Shown here in pieces: positions 35,408 to 44,743 of a DNA stretch of 64,000 nt; position 1 is the stretch's first letter; each line of letters starts with the position of its first letter. Where the stretch lies: the NCBI RefSeq assembly GCF_000835495.1, contig NW_015622547.1, forward strand, positions 372,001-436,000, in the 5' to 3' direction. Below the pieces are notes generated by a model. That model had not been told where the DNA came from and searched no databases. It saw nothing but the letters and a program-made list of their open reading frames with translations. This DNA is from Cladophialophora immunda. Taxonomy: Eukaryota > Ascomycota > Eurotiomycetes > Chaetothyriales > Herpotrichiellaceae. A program made the translations under genes and the position numbers.

Positions 35408-36153
35408 ACTACCAAGACCTCTTATGGCAGAGCCCTCGTTGAGCATTTAGAAAGAAACATGGTAAACAGACACATAACGAATCTCGTTGGTTTTATGAAG
35501 AGGAGGCTTTGGGAGTTTTGGCTGTCTTGACTGGATCATGGACTGATGACGACCACTGAAGCGTGGAAATTTCTCAATCATGATTACGAATGTCTATGAT
35601 GAAATATAATCCGATGAAAACGACACTTGCAGCTACGGTGATGAATATCAAAGGGATTTGGGCAGACAGGACTTGGACTTTATGCTCATGCCAGCCAGTC
35701 TCTCACGACTTATGATTGTCCTCGGGTCTGGGTTTTGGTTTTAGATATCTTCTTGCTCAAGTCATTTCGCAATCGAGATTTCTTCCCCCTTTCTTCAAAC
35801 AGACGATGACCGACCGTTCAGACCCAGGCGTGATTTGGGTTACAGGTGGTTCGTTGCTACCTAGGTGGAGCGTCTCATTTCCGGGACGATATGCATTGTA
35901 CCTTGGATGCGTGTGTCTCATTGTGGTCATTTTGTTTTTCATGCATGGAACTGAATTAGGGCAGGAACTAACGTAACAACACTTCGCCCCGTGCTCGGCT
36001 CCCCCGTCCATGCGGGCCCCCCTGCTCCAACACCCAAGAATTAAAAAAAAACAGAAGAGAGCCGAAATCCGCAAGTTGAAAAGCACTGCGAGACTCGCTC
36101 CGAGATCTGAAAAGGAAAAGGAGGTTGGCTCGCTCAAGCGGCTTCGTGTTGGT
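35408..36153. other. intergenic between convergent SR-rich and 200-aa hypothetical genes
   Basis: 746 bases of AT-richer non-coding sequence containing two 3' ends. Nothing recognisable as an RNA gene or element. Confidence 0.55.
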
Positions 36154-36756
36154 TCACCACCGTTCCTGCTTCTTGGTATACCCGCTCGCGGCGTCGGCCA
36201 GCCAGCGCCCGATCTTGCCCGCCGTGCTCTTGCGCCGTTCTGGCTGCTTGCCCTTGCCCGCCTGGGCGGCTTCGTCGGGGTCCTCCTCCTCGGCAGAGAG
36301 GGTCTGGGCGAGGGCCGAGTCCGACTGGATCTGGCGCCGCTGTTCCTCGAGCTGGCGCAGGCGGGCCTTTTCCTCCTCGGCGGAGAGGAGCGATGGAGGT
36401 TCGTCGGCCCCCCTCTCTGCCGCGGCCCCTCCCGTCGATGCGCCGTACGAGGGCAACTCGTCGCCGCCGCCAGCGGATTCTCGTTGTGGTTGTTGTTGTC
36501 GCAACGACGAGCCCTCGACTCCCTCCGCGCCGGCGCCGGTGTCGGGATGGTAAGCAGGGGGCCCGCTCGCGGCTCGGTGGGCGTACGAGTCCGTGCTGCT
36601 CGGCCCAAACGCCGGCTCCATGGGGCGGAAGCCCTTGGAGCGGAGCTTGGCCTCCTCGATGCGCTGCTCGCGCAGCGCCTTCTCCTCCTGGTTCCGCTCC
36701 TTCCAGTACTGGTACAGCGGCCCGCGCGAATACTCGTTGGTGAATATAGTTGGCAT
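36154..36756 (-). CDS. conserved fungal hypothetical protein, 200 aa
   Basis: A single exon starting MPTIFTNEYSRGPLYQYWKER. This ATG was chosen because the upstream in-frame sequence is low complexity and includes translation of a 17-C tract. Residues 15-50 are a charged helix (EEKALREQRIEEAKLR). The middle is Gly/Ala/Pro-rich and disordered. A second charged helix (SAEEEKARLRQLEEQRRQIQ) spans about 122-141. The C-terminus ends with a basic and aromatic block (RKSTAGKIGRWLADAASGYTKKQERW) that looks conserved, possibly an amphipathic membrane-binding helix. The gene is very GC-rich compared with neighbours, which creates long shadow frames on the opposite strand. Function unknown. Confidence 0.65.
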   Translation of the reverse strand: MPTIFTNEYSRGPLYQYWKERNQEEKALREQRIEEAKLRSKGFRPMEPAFGPSSTDSYAHRAASGPPAYHPDTGAGAEGVEGSSLRQQQPQRESAGGGDELPSYGASTGGAAAERGADEPPSLLSAEEEKARLRQLEEQRRQIQSDSALAQTLSAEEEDPDEAAQAGKGKQPERRKSTAGKIGRWLADAASGYTKKQERW

Positions 36757-38235
36757 TTTTCCTCGTTTTTGGGGGGGGGGGGGGGGGAGAATATGGGTGT
36801 CGGATGGGTTGGCAGGAAGGGGTGAGAGATTTTTTTGAGGTTTGGGTGTGAGAGTTGGGATGATACAAACAACGACTCTGTTCTCGTCCGGGACCAACCA
36901 AGAGCTTCGACCCCGGTAGGCGAGGATTCAGGCTGGGGGATACCTCGATGGTTGTCTTGGTAGGCTAGAGGGAATGTTGCTGGTCTGGACGGTGGGTGAG
37001 GCTCGAGCAGTGAGTCTAAGGGATTTTGCTCGTTGAATCGATAGAACCTGCAGTGGTGTGACCCGACTTTCCAATCTTCCTGTATTTTTTTGGGAGATGT
37101 CTGAGGGAAGGATGTGTGAAGGTGAGCGGGTGGTGAGTAGGATGAAACTTATTAACGTGGACGACCGCGTCGCTCCCTGTGTTCCTGCCTGGCGTGTGTA
37201 ACTAGAGCTGGTCTGTTTTCGTTCGTTGAATTCCAGAACGACCGCTGATGCTGATCAGGTACCTGTGAGTGAATTGATATTAATAGAATCGTCCTTCTGA
37301 TCAGCAAGCAGCAGTGAGGGCACCAGGAGCGGGGAGACGTTGGCGCATACCCAAAGCGAGGCAGGGTGGTTCGCCGTGGGGTGCGCCATCTGTCCTTTGT
37401 TGCAACCCGCCCATTATTTGGTGGCCTCGGGTCCTCCTATTATCAACCACAAGTGACTACTGTACCTATAAGCGGAGCCTAGGGAGCCTGTTTTCGCGGG
37501 GTCAGCCAATATGTTTGTTTGCAACTTGGGGGAAAGTTTACAGGCGACCACCAAAATCACGCTCGTCGCATCTGGCTTCGTATTTGGGAGGGACGTATTC
37601 CACTGTGCCGACTTTTCCGTTCGAAGGGCCGGGCCTCCTAGTTGTGGTTGGGGGTTCGAGTGACGACAAAGGAGGACCCAAGTCTCCCTTCTTTGGTCAC
37701 CCGACGCCCTGCCTTGAAGAGTCTAGGTTTAGTGGTCGCCTACGAAAGAACGAGACACCTTTCTCCCGTTGATTTCCTTCTCTGGGAGGGGCATGATACC
37801 GCTCCAACATCATGGCAACACCGACATGATTATCCTTGGAAGGAATATAGACACCTGTAATCGCACTCTCTGGGAGGACAGGATTGGAGGGCTGAAAGGG
37901 ACGAGGTCAAATCTGTGGGCTGGAAACAGATGTAGCAACTGAACTCGAATATGTGCAAAAGCAGGACGGACAGTAACATTCAATTGCGGACGCTGGTCAT
38001 CAGAATGCAGGCTGCTCGCTCAGAGCGCCAGTCTCTCGTGACCCCCAGGTGACAGATTGAAATGCATGCGAGTATTTCACATGTTGCCGGACCGGGTGGT
38101 TGTTTCACCATCTCATTCCCATCAACCGAGTTCCATTGTGATCTCTGACTTCCCGAGATGAATCTTTGAGATTGGATCGCACTTGTGCCTCGTATTTCGC
38201 CATCCCACTGGAGCACCGCAAAATCTCCACCATGT
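36757..38235. other. intergenic: promoter of the 200-aa hypothetical gene and 3' side of eL42
   Basis: About 1.5 kb. Apart from the homopolymer, nothing stands out. The plus-strand frame 37314..37772 is open but has no family resemblance. I see no RNA gene. Confidence 0.5.
36771..36787. repeat. 17-nt G/C homopolymer in the leader of the 200-aa hypothetical gene
   Basis: Seventeen consecutive G on the plus strand, so 17 C in the mRNA, 14 nt upstream of the ATG at 36756. It interrupts any upstream frame and may be length-variable. Confidence 0.9.
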
Positions 38236-39003
38236 CTAGAACACAAGAGCCGCACCCTTCGTCTTCTTGTCACCACTGCAGAAAAATTGTCAGCCTCGGC
38301 CCTCTCATTTTCGAGACAAAGATTGTAGTATACCCCAACTCGAAGTGCTTGCATCGCTTCAACGATAATTGTGCCTTGGTCTTGCATACTGTGCACTCCA
38401 ATCTCAGCACCACCTTCTTGGTTGTCTTGGCCTTCTTGTGGAACACGGGCTTCGTTTGACCACCGTAACCGGACTGCTTGCGGTCATATCGACGCTTTCC
38501 TTGCGCGAATAGCGAGGCCTAATCCAGCGGCTTGTCAGTGTCCACTTCACCAAATGCCGTTATGCACAAATTGGTTCTGAGGGGGGGGGAATCGTACTTT
38601 GCCGGCCTTGTATTGTGTGACTTTGTGTTGAGTGTGCTTCTTGCAGGTCTTGCCCTTGCAGTAGGTGCGGCGGGTCTTGGGAACGTTGACCTGATGGGAG
38701 AAGAGACACCAGTTAGCATTTCCAGAACGCTTGAGGATTCGAAGTTTGATCAAAAAAGCCGTATCCAAAACCCCTCAAATTGTACCATCCCAACAGGCCG
38801 GCCGAGACCTGGACGATAGATCTTCCAGATGCCCAATTCGAGTCTATGTAGTAGGCGATCCGGCTCGCTGTTCCATCTCTGCTCGCATTGTGGCCCATCT
38901 CTTTATCGTTTGTCTCATCGGTCGCCTGCCGGGAGGCGTGCATCGTCCCAGGGAAGTATGGCGGAGCACATCGCGAAGGTAGGATAGAAGGGCTACTCAC
39001 CAT
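38236..39003 (-). CDS. rpl42: 60S ribosomal protein eL42 (L44/L36a)
   Basis: Four exons: 39003..39001 (the ATG alone), 38690..38598, 38518..38334 and 38275..38236, with introns of 310, 79 and 58 nt. The product is 106 aa, exactly the family length. It reads [31 protein letters not shown], then [32 protein letters not shown] and [21 protein letters not shown]. Zinc-binding cysteines are at 12, 17, 74 and 77. eL42 sits at the E site of the large subunit next to the CCA end of deacylated tRNA. Pro56 is present, the residue whose replacement by Gln or Leu gives cycloheximide resistance in several yeasts. Having only the start codon in exon 1 is usual for fungal RPL42 genes. It is divergent from the 2H-phosphoesterase gene, 314 bp apart. 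Confidence 0.96.
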
Positions 39004-39317
39004 CTTGACTGAGTGACTGGCCGCAAATCTTTGAGCAAGGTTCGGTGGTTATTGCAGACTGAATTTGTCGACGGGGATGTCGAGGATTGAGCGCAACCCG
39101 CCGCTAGATGCCAAGACGCACATTGCGAAAATGTGCGGTAGCCGAAACTTAGGGCAGGTTTCCCGAAGAATATCTGCTTAGTCAGGCATATGGGGGATTT
39201 ACGTTTTTCCGAAACACCATCTCCCCACGACGCGTCACAACTGGGTTGCACTTCAACCTCGTCTTCAACCCTCCATCTAGGTCAGGCCGACCGTAGAAGC
39301 GGTGGTAGGAGGCAGCC
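39004..39317. promoter_or_regulatory. bidirectional promoter, eL42 / 2H-phosphoesterase
   Basis: The 314 bases between divergent start codons contain a perfect inverted repeat (39117..39137) described separately. No canonical TATA element is obvious. Confidence 0.6.
39117..39137. repeat. inverted repeat CGCACATT-5 nt-AATGTGCG
   Basis: Eight-base perfect arms separated by gcgaa, near the middle of the divergent promoter. It could be a dimeric regulator site or a small hairpin. Confidence 0.8.
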
Positions 39318-40405
39318 ATGGCCAAAGTTGACTTTGAAGATCTGTCTGGAACATCCACTCCTGTCACTGCAAACCCTTTCGACGGCCTGATCAATGCGAG
39401 CCATGGTGACCCTGTCAGCCGAACCCGCTACTCTGTGCTGTGATTTTATCTAATGCATGGCCTCAGAAGCTCATTCAAGAACGGTACTCTACACATCGAA
39501 CAACGCGGAATGCGCAACAACGAGAGAAGATTCTCAGCGATGACTTCAAAGGCTGGATCCTCGACGAGCACCTTGTCAAGCTTGATGGACCCCGGAAGGA
39601 CATATCATACATAGACCCTCGGCATTGTCTCGTCTTTTGGGGACGACCACCTCAGAGAGTCAAGACATTGGTAGATGTCATACAGTCCAAGCTAAAGGAC
39701 GCTGCCCCAGGTATGGCTCCGCCCCTTGGAGGATTCCCTGCGGCTCACTATACAGACCTCTGGCTTATGCCGCTTGACAATCTACATATGACGGTGATGG
39801 AAGTCGCACACTCCAAGACCGAAGATGAGATTACTGGCCTAATGAATACGCTCAAAGATCACTGCAAAACCATCGCTGATCACACGTCCTCGTATAGAGC
39901 TAGGCTCATCAAACCTCTTCTAAGCTACGACTCGGCGGCTCTTGCGCTGAGCTTTCTGCCCGCTGCCGGAGAGTCGCCTTCAAATGGTCGGACGGCTGAT
40001 GATGACCGATACACATATCACCATTTGCGGCGCGATACTTATGCTACCATTACAGAATCAGGAATTCAAGTTGGCTCTAGATATGTTGTGCCTTCGGCCC
40101 ATCTTACTATCGCCAGGTTTAACTCTCCCAATGTGTTTGGCGGGGATCCGCTGGACGAGACCGCGACCCTTGACATCAAGAAGCGGAGACACTGGATCAA
40201 TGAGCTCGAAATGATCAACAAGTGGCTTGAAGCAGAATATTGGCCCCAAGAAGGGCACTTGATCAGGCCTGGAGGCGAATGGGTGGTGGGCGAGGAGAAA
40301 GGTCTCGACTTCCGGAATGGCACGTTGTGGTATGGCGGAGGTGCAACCATTTATCTTGGGGAGGGATTCGTCTATGGTGACACCGCCGCGGCAAAGATAC
40401 CATGA
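39318..40405 (+). CDS. 2H-family phosphoesterase (RNA ligase/cyclic phosphodiesterase-like)
   Basis: Two exons (39318..39413 and 39467..40405) around a 53-nt intron give 344 aa. The donor gtcagc is weak, but splicing there links NPFDGLINASHGDP to LIQERYSTHRTTRNAQQ, a continuous block I recall from fungal relatives. The two catalytic histidine motifs of the 2H superfamily are visible: HMTVMEV (about residue 146) and HLTIARF (about 246). Around them lie CLVFWGRPP and GATIYLGEG, also typical. Such enzymes hydrolyse 2',3'-cyclic phosphates or related phosphodiesters in RNA repair or tRNA metabolism. The exact substrate is unknown. Catalysis by a His-x-Thr pair is established for the superfamily; the biological role is inference. 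Confidence 0.75.
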
Positions 40406-41107
40406 CACCATTCCTGCAGGACTTCAAATAGCAATTTTGGGAGTCCTGCCGCGCAATTTACTTGCTCTTCGTAAGAGGTAATATTGGGATTGATTGGAGT
40501 ACATACACTGTTTCATTGTGGGCCTCATACTCAATCGTTGCTTTCCTATTGGCCAGCGCACATACCATAAGAGCGATACCACGGAGCTGCGTTCCCGAAG
40601 GCTTTAGACCTCGACTCTCCTTCGAACCGTGTCTTATGACGCTGTATACGACGCTGATGAAGCTAAGAGACTTTTGAGATACGATCACAGACGGCTTTTG
40701 ATTAGCAAGCAAGGGCCGACTGGGGGGACTCGCACGTCAATGTGCCACGAACTATTTTCTCCTGCATTTGTATACTGTACGTCTGCTTTCTTGACGCGAT
40801 ACTCTCGTCTGAGTGTGCTGCTTAGAGGCTAGGTGGTAGGTCGAACAGAATGGGACTTGATGCGACTGTCTAAAGACGAAGAATCCTTCGCTCTGACCCA
40901 GGCCGCAAATGAGTGACATGCTGCCTCCGCCACTTTGAATCTCATCTACACCGGCTGCATTCTGCACTGGCATGCCTGCGGACGGCCACTTCAGCGAGCC
41001 GCAGGATAACACATCATTGGGATCAGCGGCGGTCGTCGGGTCAAGCATAAGCTGTGGCGCCGCCTACATACATATTGCGCGGCACCCTTGACTTGATGCT
41101 GTGGCTT
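40406..41107. other. intergenic between convergent 2H-phosphoesterase and bZIP genes
   Basis: 702 bases with the two 3' UTRs. No supported gene, RNA or repeat. Confidence 0.55.
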
Positions 41108-41859
41108 TTACGGCAGGTCTATGTCCTCGAACCTGTGACTAACCGAGTACGTCGGCTCTGACCGTGGCAGCCATTCTTCCCAACCCTCACTCCGTGGCGA
41201 GAAGACCGTGCCGCTACTCTCGACATAAGTTGAGCCAGACCCCGGATAGATCAAGTCAGGCGAGATCGGGGTGCCATCGCCCTTGTCGCCCAGGCAGACT
41301 GGTTGATCTGGAGTTGATTGCTGGTGGTGGCGCAGCTGACTCTGTGACTGGCCTCTTCGTAGGACAGTGACCTCCATGGTGAGATCGGCGGCCACTTCCC
41401 TGAGGAGGCTCAGTCTCCTGTCCTGCGAGTAGTACGACTGCCAGAGGTCCCGATGGCGCAGGTGCAGATCGACGATCTGGCTCCGGAGGCTGTGGATATA
41501 GTCCTCCCTGCGATGTCGGTAGGCTTGCTGGGACTCTCTGTTCTGTGCTCGACGACGCTTGAGACGGCGATCAGATGGGGGGGCTTCTCTAAACGGGTCT
41601 GCGGCGTGCGCATTGGAGGACGAGGCTTGCTTACCGATTGCGTTTCTGCGTCGACCTCGGTCATGCGGGCTTTTCGTCTCCGCGGCTTCGACATCTTCAT
41701 GTCGCCTTCCGCAGGACTGGTCGCGCACGATCCACTACTCCCCGTCTCATAGATGGTTGCGGCGCCCGCTTCTGTGACATATGGAATTGACGTCGTGGTT
41801 GGTCCCAGGTGGTAGAGACTGAGATCCATGTATCCGTAATTCAGGGTTTCCTCTTCCAT
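41108..41859 (-). CDS. bZIP transcription factor (AP-1-like)
   Basis: Proposed exons 41859..41635 and 41557..41108 with a 77-nt intron (gtaagc...caag) give 224 aa. The reading frame must change between the two parts, so an intron is required; this pair is the best GT-AG solution, although the acceptor is weak. Exon 1 encodes MDLSLYHLGPTTT, SIPYVTEAGAATIYE and a basic KPRRRKAR stretch, probably a nuclear signal. Exon 2 starts in the basic region RRRAQNRESQQAYRHRRE (Asn and Arg contacts of the AP-1 type), followed by a leucine zipper with heptads about SLRSQIVDLHLRHRDL. The C-terminus is short and acidic. It binds DNA as a dimer in the nucleus; target genes are unknown. Upstream sequence SDRRLK would belong to the basic region if a different acceptor is used. 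Confidence 0.75.
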
Positions 41860-44390
41860 AGTCTATGAGTAGAGGCGTCAGCGAAGCGCTATAACAGCAA
41901 CATCGGGAGCTCGACACTTCACGTACCAGGGATGAGCATGCCGCCGTTTCTGCTAACCATTCACCACCAAACGCCATCGTCTTATCGCTGGTTTTTAAGT
42001 CTTTCAACTCGAAAAGGATCACCTCAACACAAGAAGAGGTTCTCTTTGTCTGGAAAAGATGTGCGGATGTTTCCAGCAGAGAGAGCTCTATCCTCTGTCG
42101 CTGTTTATACTTCAAAACGGAATATTCGCCCACTTGGACCCCATCTCACGGCCTTTTCCTAATGGAGATGGTGCGAATGCCTACACGGGACTAGTGGAAA
42201 ATCTCGAGCTGCAAGGCTGCTGTCCATGCTGCATGATTGGTTCTTTTGCTCTCGTCGGCGTCCACCTAAGCAAGGCTGTTTGGGCCTTGTCGAATTTAAA
42301 AACGAGACCTCCGAGATGATATTATTTATTAGCGGCTTCGCCCTCATTGAACCCGCAGCCCCCATGGCCGTCGTTTATTTTGCGGGCGAAGAGCAGATTC
42401 TTCCAGCGGGCTGTCTGTCTGACAAAGCGTACGATTGTTGCTCATATGTCTTTGCTCATCGTTTCTCCCGCGGGCCACATCTACCGGTTCGAACAACTGC
42501 AGGGCCAAAAACTAGACTTTCTCACATGCAACTAACCACAACCACCTATAGTGCGCATACCTATGGTTCGTGCCAGATCAAGGGTATCCCGTAAGGCTGA
42601 TAGTATTGTACTATACTCAATCCGCCCACTCGCCATAATGCCCCCTCAATTGTTCCCACCCGCCCAGCATTCCTCTGCACCTTGGCTTTTGCTTCCCTGA
42701 GCAGCGCTAGGCCTCTCGTTGATCTCCCACTTGCCGCCAGCGCTCTGTGAGCAGGCATATCGGGCGGCTGTCCATAGTACTTGAGTAGATCGCCGATTGA
42801 CGTATCGGTGTTCAGATTGCTGCTGCCTCTTGCACCATTGTTGGGAATGGTGGAGAAATCTCCCCATTGTTCTTCCTCGGACAATTTTCGTAAGGCTTTT
42901 CAAGGCGCAGTCTGGCCAGCAATCAGTCCACAACCTTTAGGAAATGACCGGACCCCAAGTGCGGACCTCCTGGGCTAAGAGCGAGCGCAATGCATCAGTC
43001 CAGGTAAGGAGTTATTGCGAAGTTTTGACCAAGGCAGACATTCGGGGAACTGACGTGTCAAACCTGCAATGAATCTCGATCTGTATCAGTGCCAGGGCGT
43101 TGAGCGATGGTACATCATGGCAGTGAGCCTATCCTGACCAGTATATGCAGTATTGTTGTCCGTAGCGTTGAAATATATCAGTTCCCTACCATGTCCAGGA
43201 TCTGTTGCCAGAAGAGCTTCCCGTTGATCTTAGTCTCAAGGCGATTGATCCAGAAAGTAGGGGCTGTTTTCTGAACACAAGGTGGAGATTGCTCAGCGTT
43301 TCGTCATTGATGAGGTCGAATCTGATCAAGCCAGAAACGAAATGGAAGCAAAGCAATGGAATCAGAGCGACGTTAGCCTTGACTCACCTCGGACGTCGCT
43401 ACCAGCCACGCTCACTGACCCTTCCTAAAAGACAATGGACCTCTAGACTGGAAAAACAGCTACCGGAGGATGGGCAAGAAGATCGCATGGTCCTTGCTTT
43501 TGATGCATTCTACCATAACTTGTGGTCGACGAAGGTTCCGAGCGATGATATGAAAGCCTATTATTCATACAACCAGAGCAGCTTCCCACGGGCAGACAGG
43601 CCGATTTTATCAGAAGTTCGAGGGAAAGGCCTGCGAGGATATCTTGCAATGCTAAGAACGGTCGATGGTGACCTCGGCCGGCACTCAATTGCGACCTTCT
43701 GCCTTTGGCGTACAGCACTCCATTATCTCCTCGAAGATCGCAGGCTCGCAGACGGCGAAAGTGTCAGGTTCAAGCTTTCGAATCGCAGGAATGTAATATG
43801 TATCTCTCCATGGTGTGGATGATGAAGTGCTCAGCTGTAGTGTAGTGGAGGTGAAGGCGCAGGCCCAATGACACGGCTGGCAACTTGGCTGACCGGGCCG
43901 AGAAAGTCGGAATCGGCCAGGAACTGGACCTCGGCATCTTTCCCACCTTTTCCCATCGCTTGCGTCTCTGCTGATCGATTAATATTCCCGCCGGTGATCA
44001 ATCTTTGACGTTTGTTTCTTCGACCTCTGTTATAGAGTAATCTACGACGCTTGCATCACCCTCCGCCCGATTGTATATAACGTCGATTGATTTGCAGCCT
44101 GTCTCGCCGCTGGAGTCCGCTCATACCCTCGTCCTCCCGCCTCCTGCATCTCGAGCGCACTCGGCACACGACCTGTCTTTTTTAACGGTATCCTCGGAAA
44201 TCGTTCTCGGACAAAGTGGCAGCCTTATCCTAGTCATCAGAAGCTGTTGCTTTTAAGGCTAGTCGAAGCAAGCTCCGCGAACGCGCCGCCTCACTTCCCC
44301 AGTCAGCGACAAGCTCGACCGCCATTGCATACATCCGCCTAAACCCACCGATACCTCTGGCTAAAATACTTCCTCCATAATATTTTCAAG
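41860..44390. other. 2.5-kb interval between bZIP and cytochrome b5 genes
   Basis: Mostly non-coding. It holds one orphan ORF on the plus strand (43310..43822, listed separately) and an open minus-strand frame at about 42561-42887 that lacks an ATG. The last 400 bases are the pyrimidine-rich promoter/leader of cytochrome b5. I see no transposon ends or RNA gene. Confidence 0.5.
43310..43822 (+). CDS. orphan open reading frame, 170 aa, possible gene or relic
   Basis: The frame is open from 43205 for 205 codons; the first ATG is at 43310. The conceptual protein starts MRSNLIKPETKWKQ and has a plausible globular composition (MVLAFDAFYHNLWSTKVP, GKGLRGYLAMLRTVDGDLGRH, FCLWRTALHYLLEDRRL). Such a length is unlikely by chance at this base composition. 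However, there is no family resemblance I recognise, codon usage is not clearly biased, and no splice-supported partner exon is visible. It could be a lineage-specific gene, one exon of a larger gene, or a decayed gene. Confidence 0.3.
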   Translation: MRSNLIKPETKWKQSNGIRATLALTHLGRRYQPRSLTLPKRQWTSRLEKQLPEDGQEDRMVLAFDAFYHNLWSTKVPSDDMKAYYSYNQSSFPRADRPILSEVRGKGLRGYLAMLRTVDGDLGRHSIATFCLWRTALHYLLEDRRLADGESVRFKLSNRRNVICISPWCG

Positions 44391-44743
44391 ATGTCCAAAA
44401 CATTCACGACCGCCGATGTGGCTAAACACACCGCCACCGCCAGCGATGGCATGTACATCATCATTGATGGGTCTGTGTACGACGTGACCAACTTTGTGGA
44501 CGAGCACCCTGGTGGAGCAAAGATTTTGAAACGAGTTGGCGGCAAGGATGCTACAAAGCAATTCTGGAAGGTGAGCACACGCCCCTCCGAGCGAGTGGTG
44601 ATACCCATGCGCCAAGTCAGGGCTCAAGGACAATTGACAAGAAGTCGAAGCTGACGCACACCTAGTATCACAATGAATCTGTCCTTAAGAAGTATGGTCC
44701 CAAATTGAAGATCGGTTCGATCGGCGAGAAGGCCAAGCTGTGA
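44391..44743 (+). CDS. cytochrome b5-like heme protein (soluble, 85 aa)
   Basis: Two exons (44391..44570 and 44666..44743) around a 95-nt intron encode 85 aa. The whole protein is a single cytochrome b5 heme-binding domain: [26 protein letters not shown], the axial His39 in [10 protein letters not shown], and the second axial His62 in YHNES, which exon 2 supplies. The spacing of 23 residues is normal. Unlike microsomal b5, it has no C-terminal membrane anchor and ends GSIGEKAKL. It is predicted to shuttle electrons in the cytosol; the redox partners are unknown. It stands alone in a gene-poor region. Confidence 0.93.

Noticed and set aside
36010..36901. Several 140-371-codon frames on both strands
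   Set aside because: They overlap the GC-rich 200-aa hypothetical gene in other frames, and some translate the homopolymer. They are composition-driven shadows.
42561..42887. Minus-strand frame of about 109 codons
   Set aside because: Some globular look, but the start is TTG, an in-frame stop lies just upstream, and no convincing acceptor or upstream exon was found.
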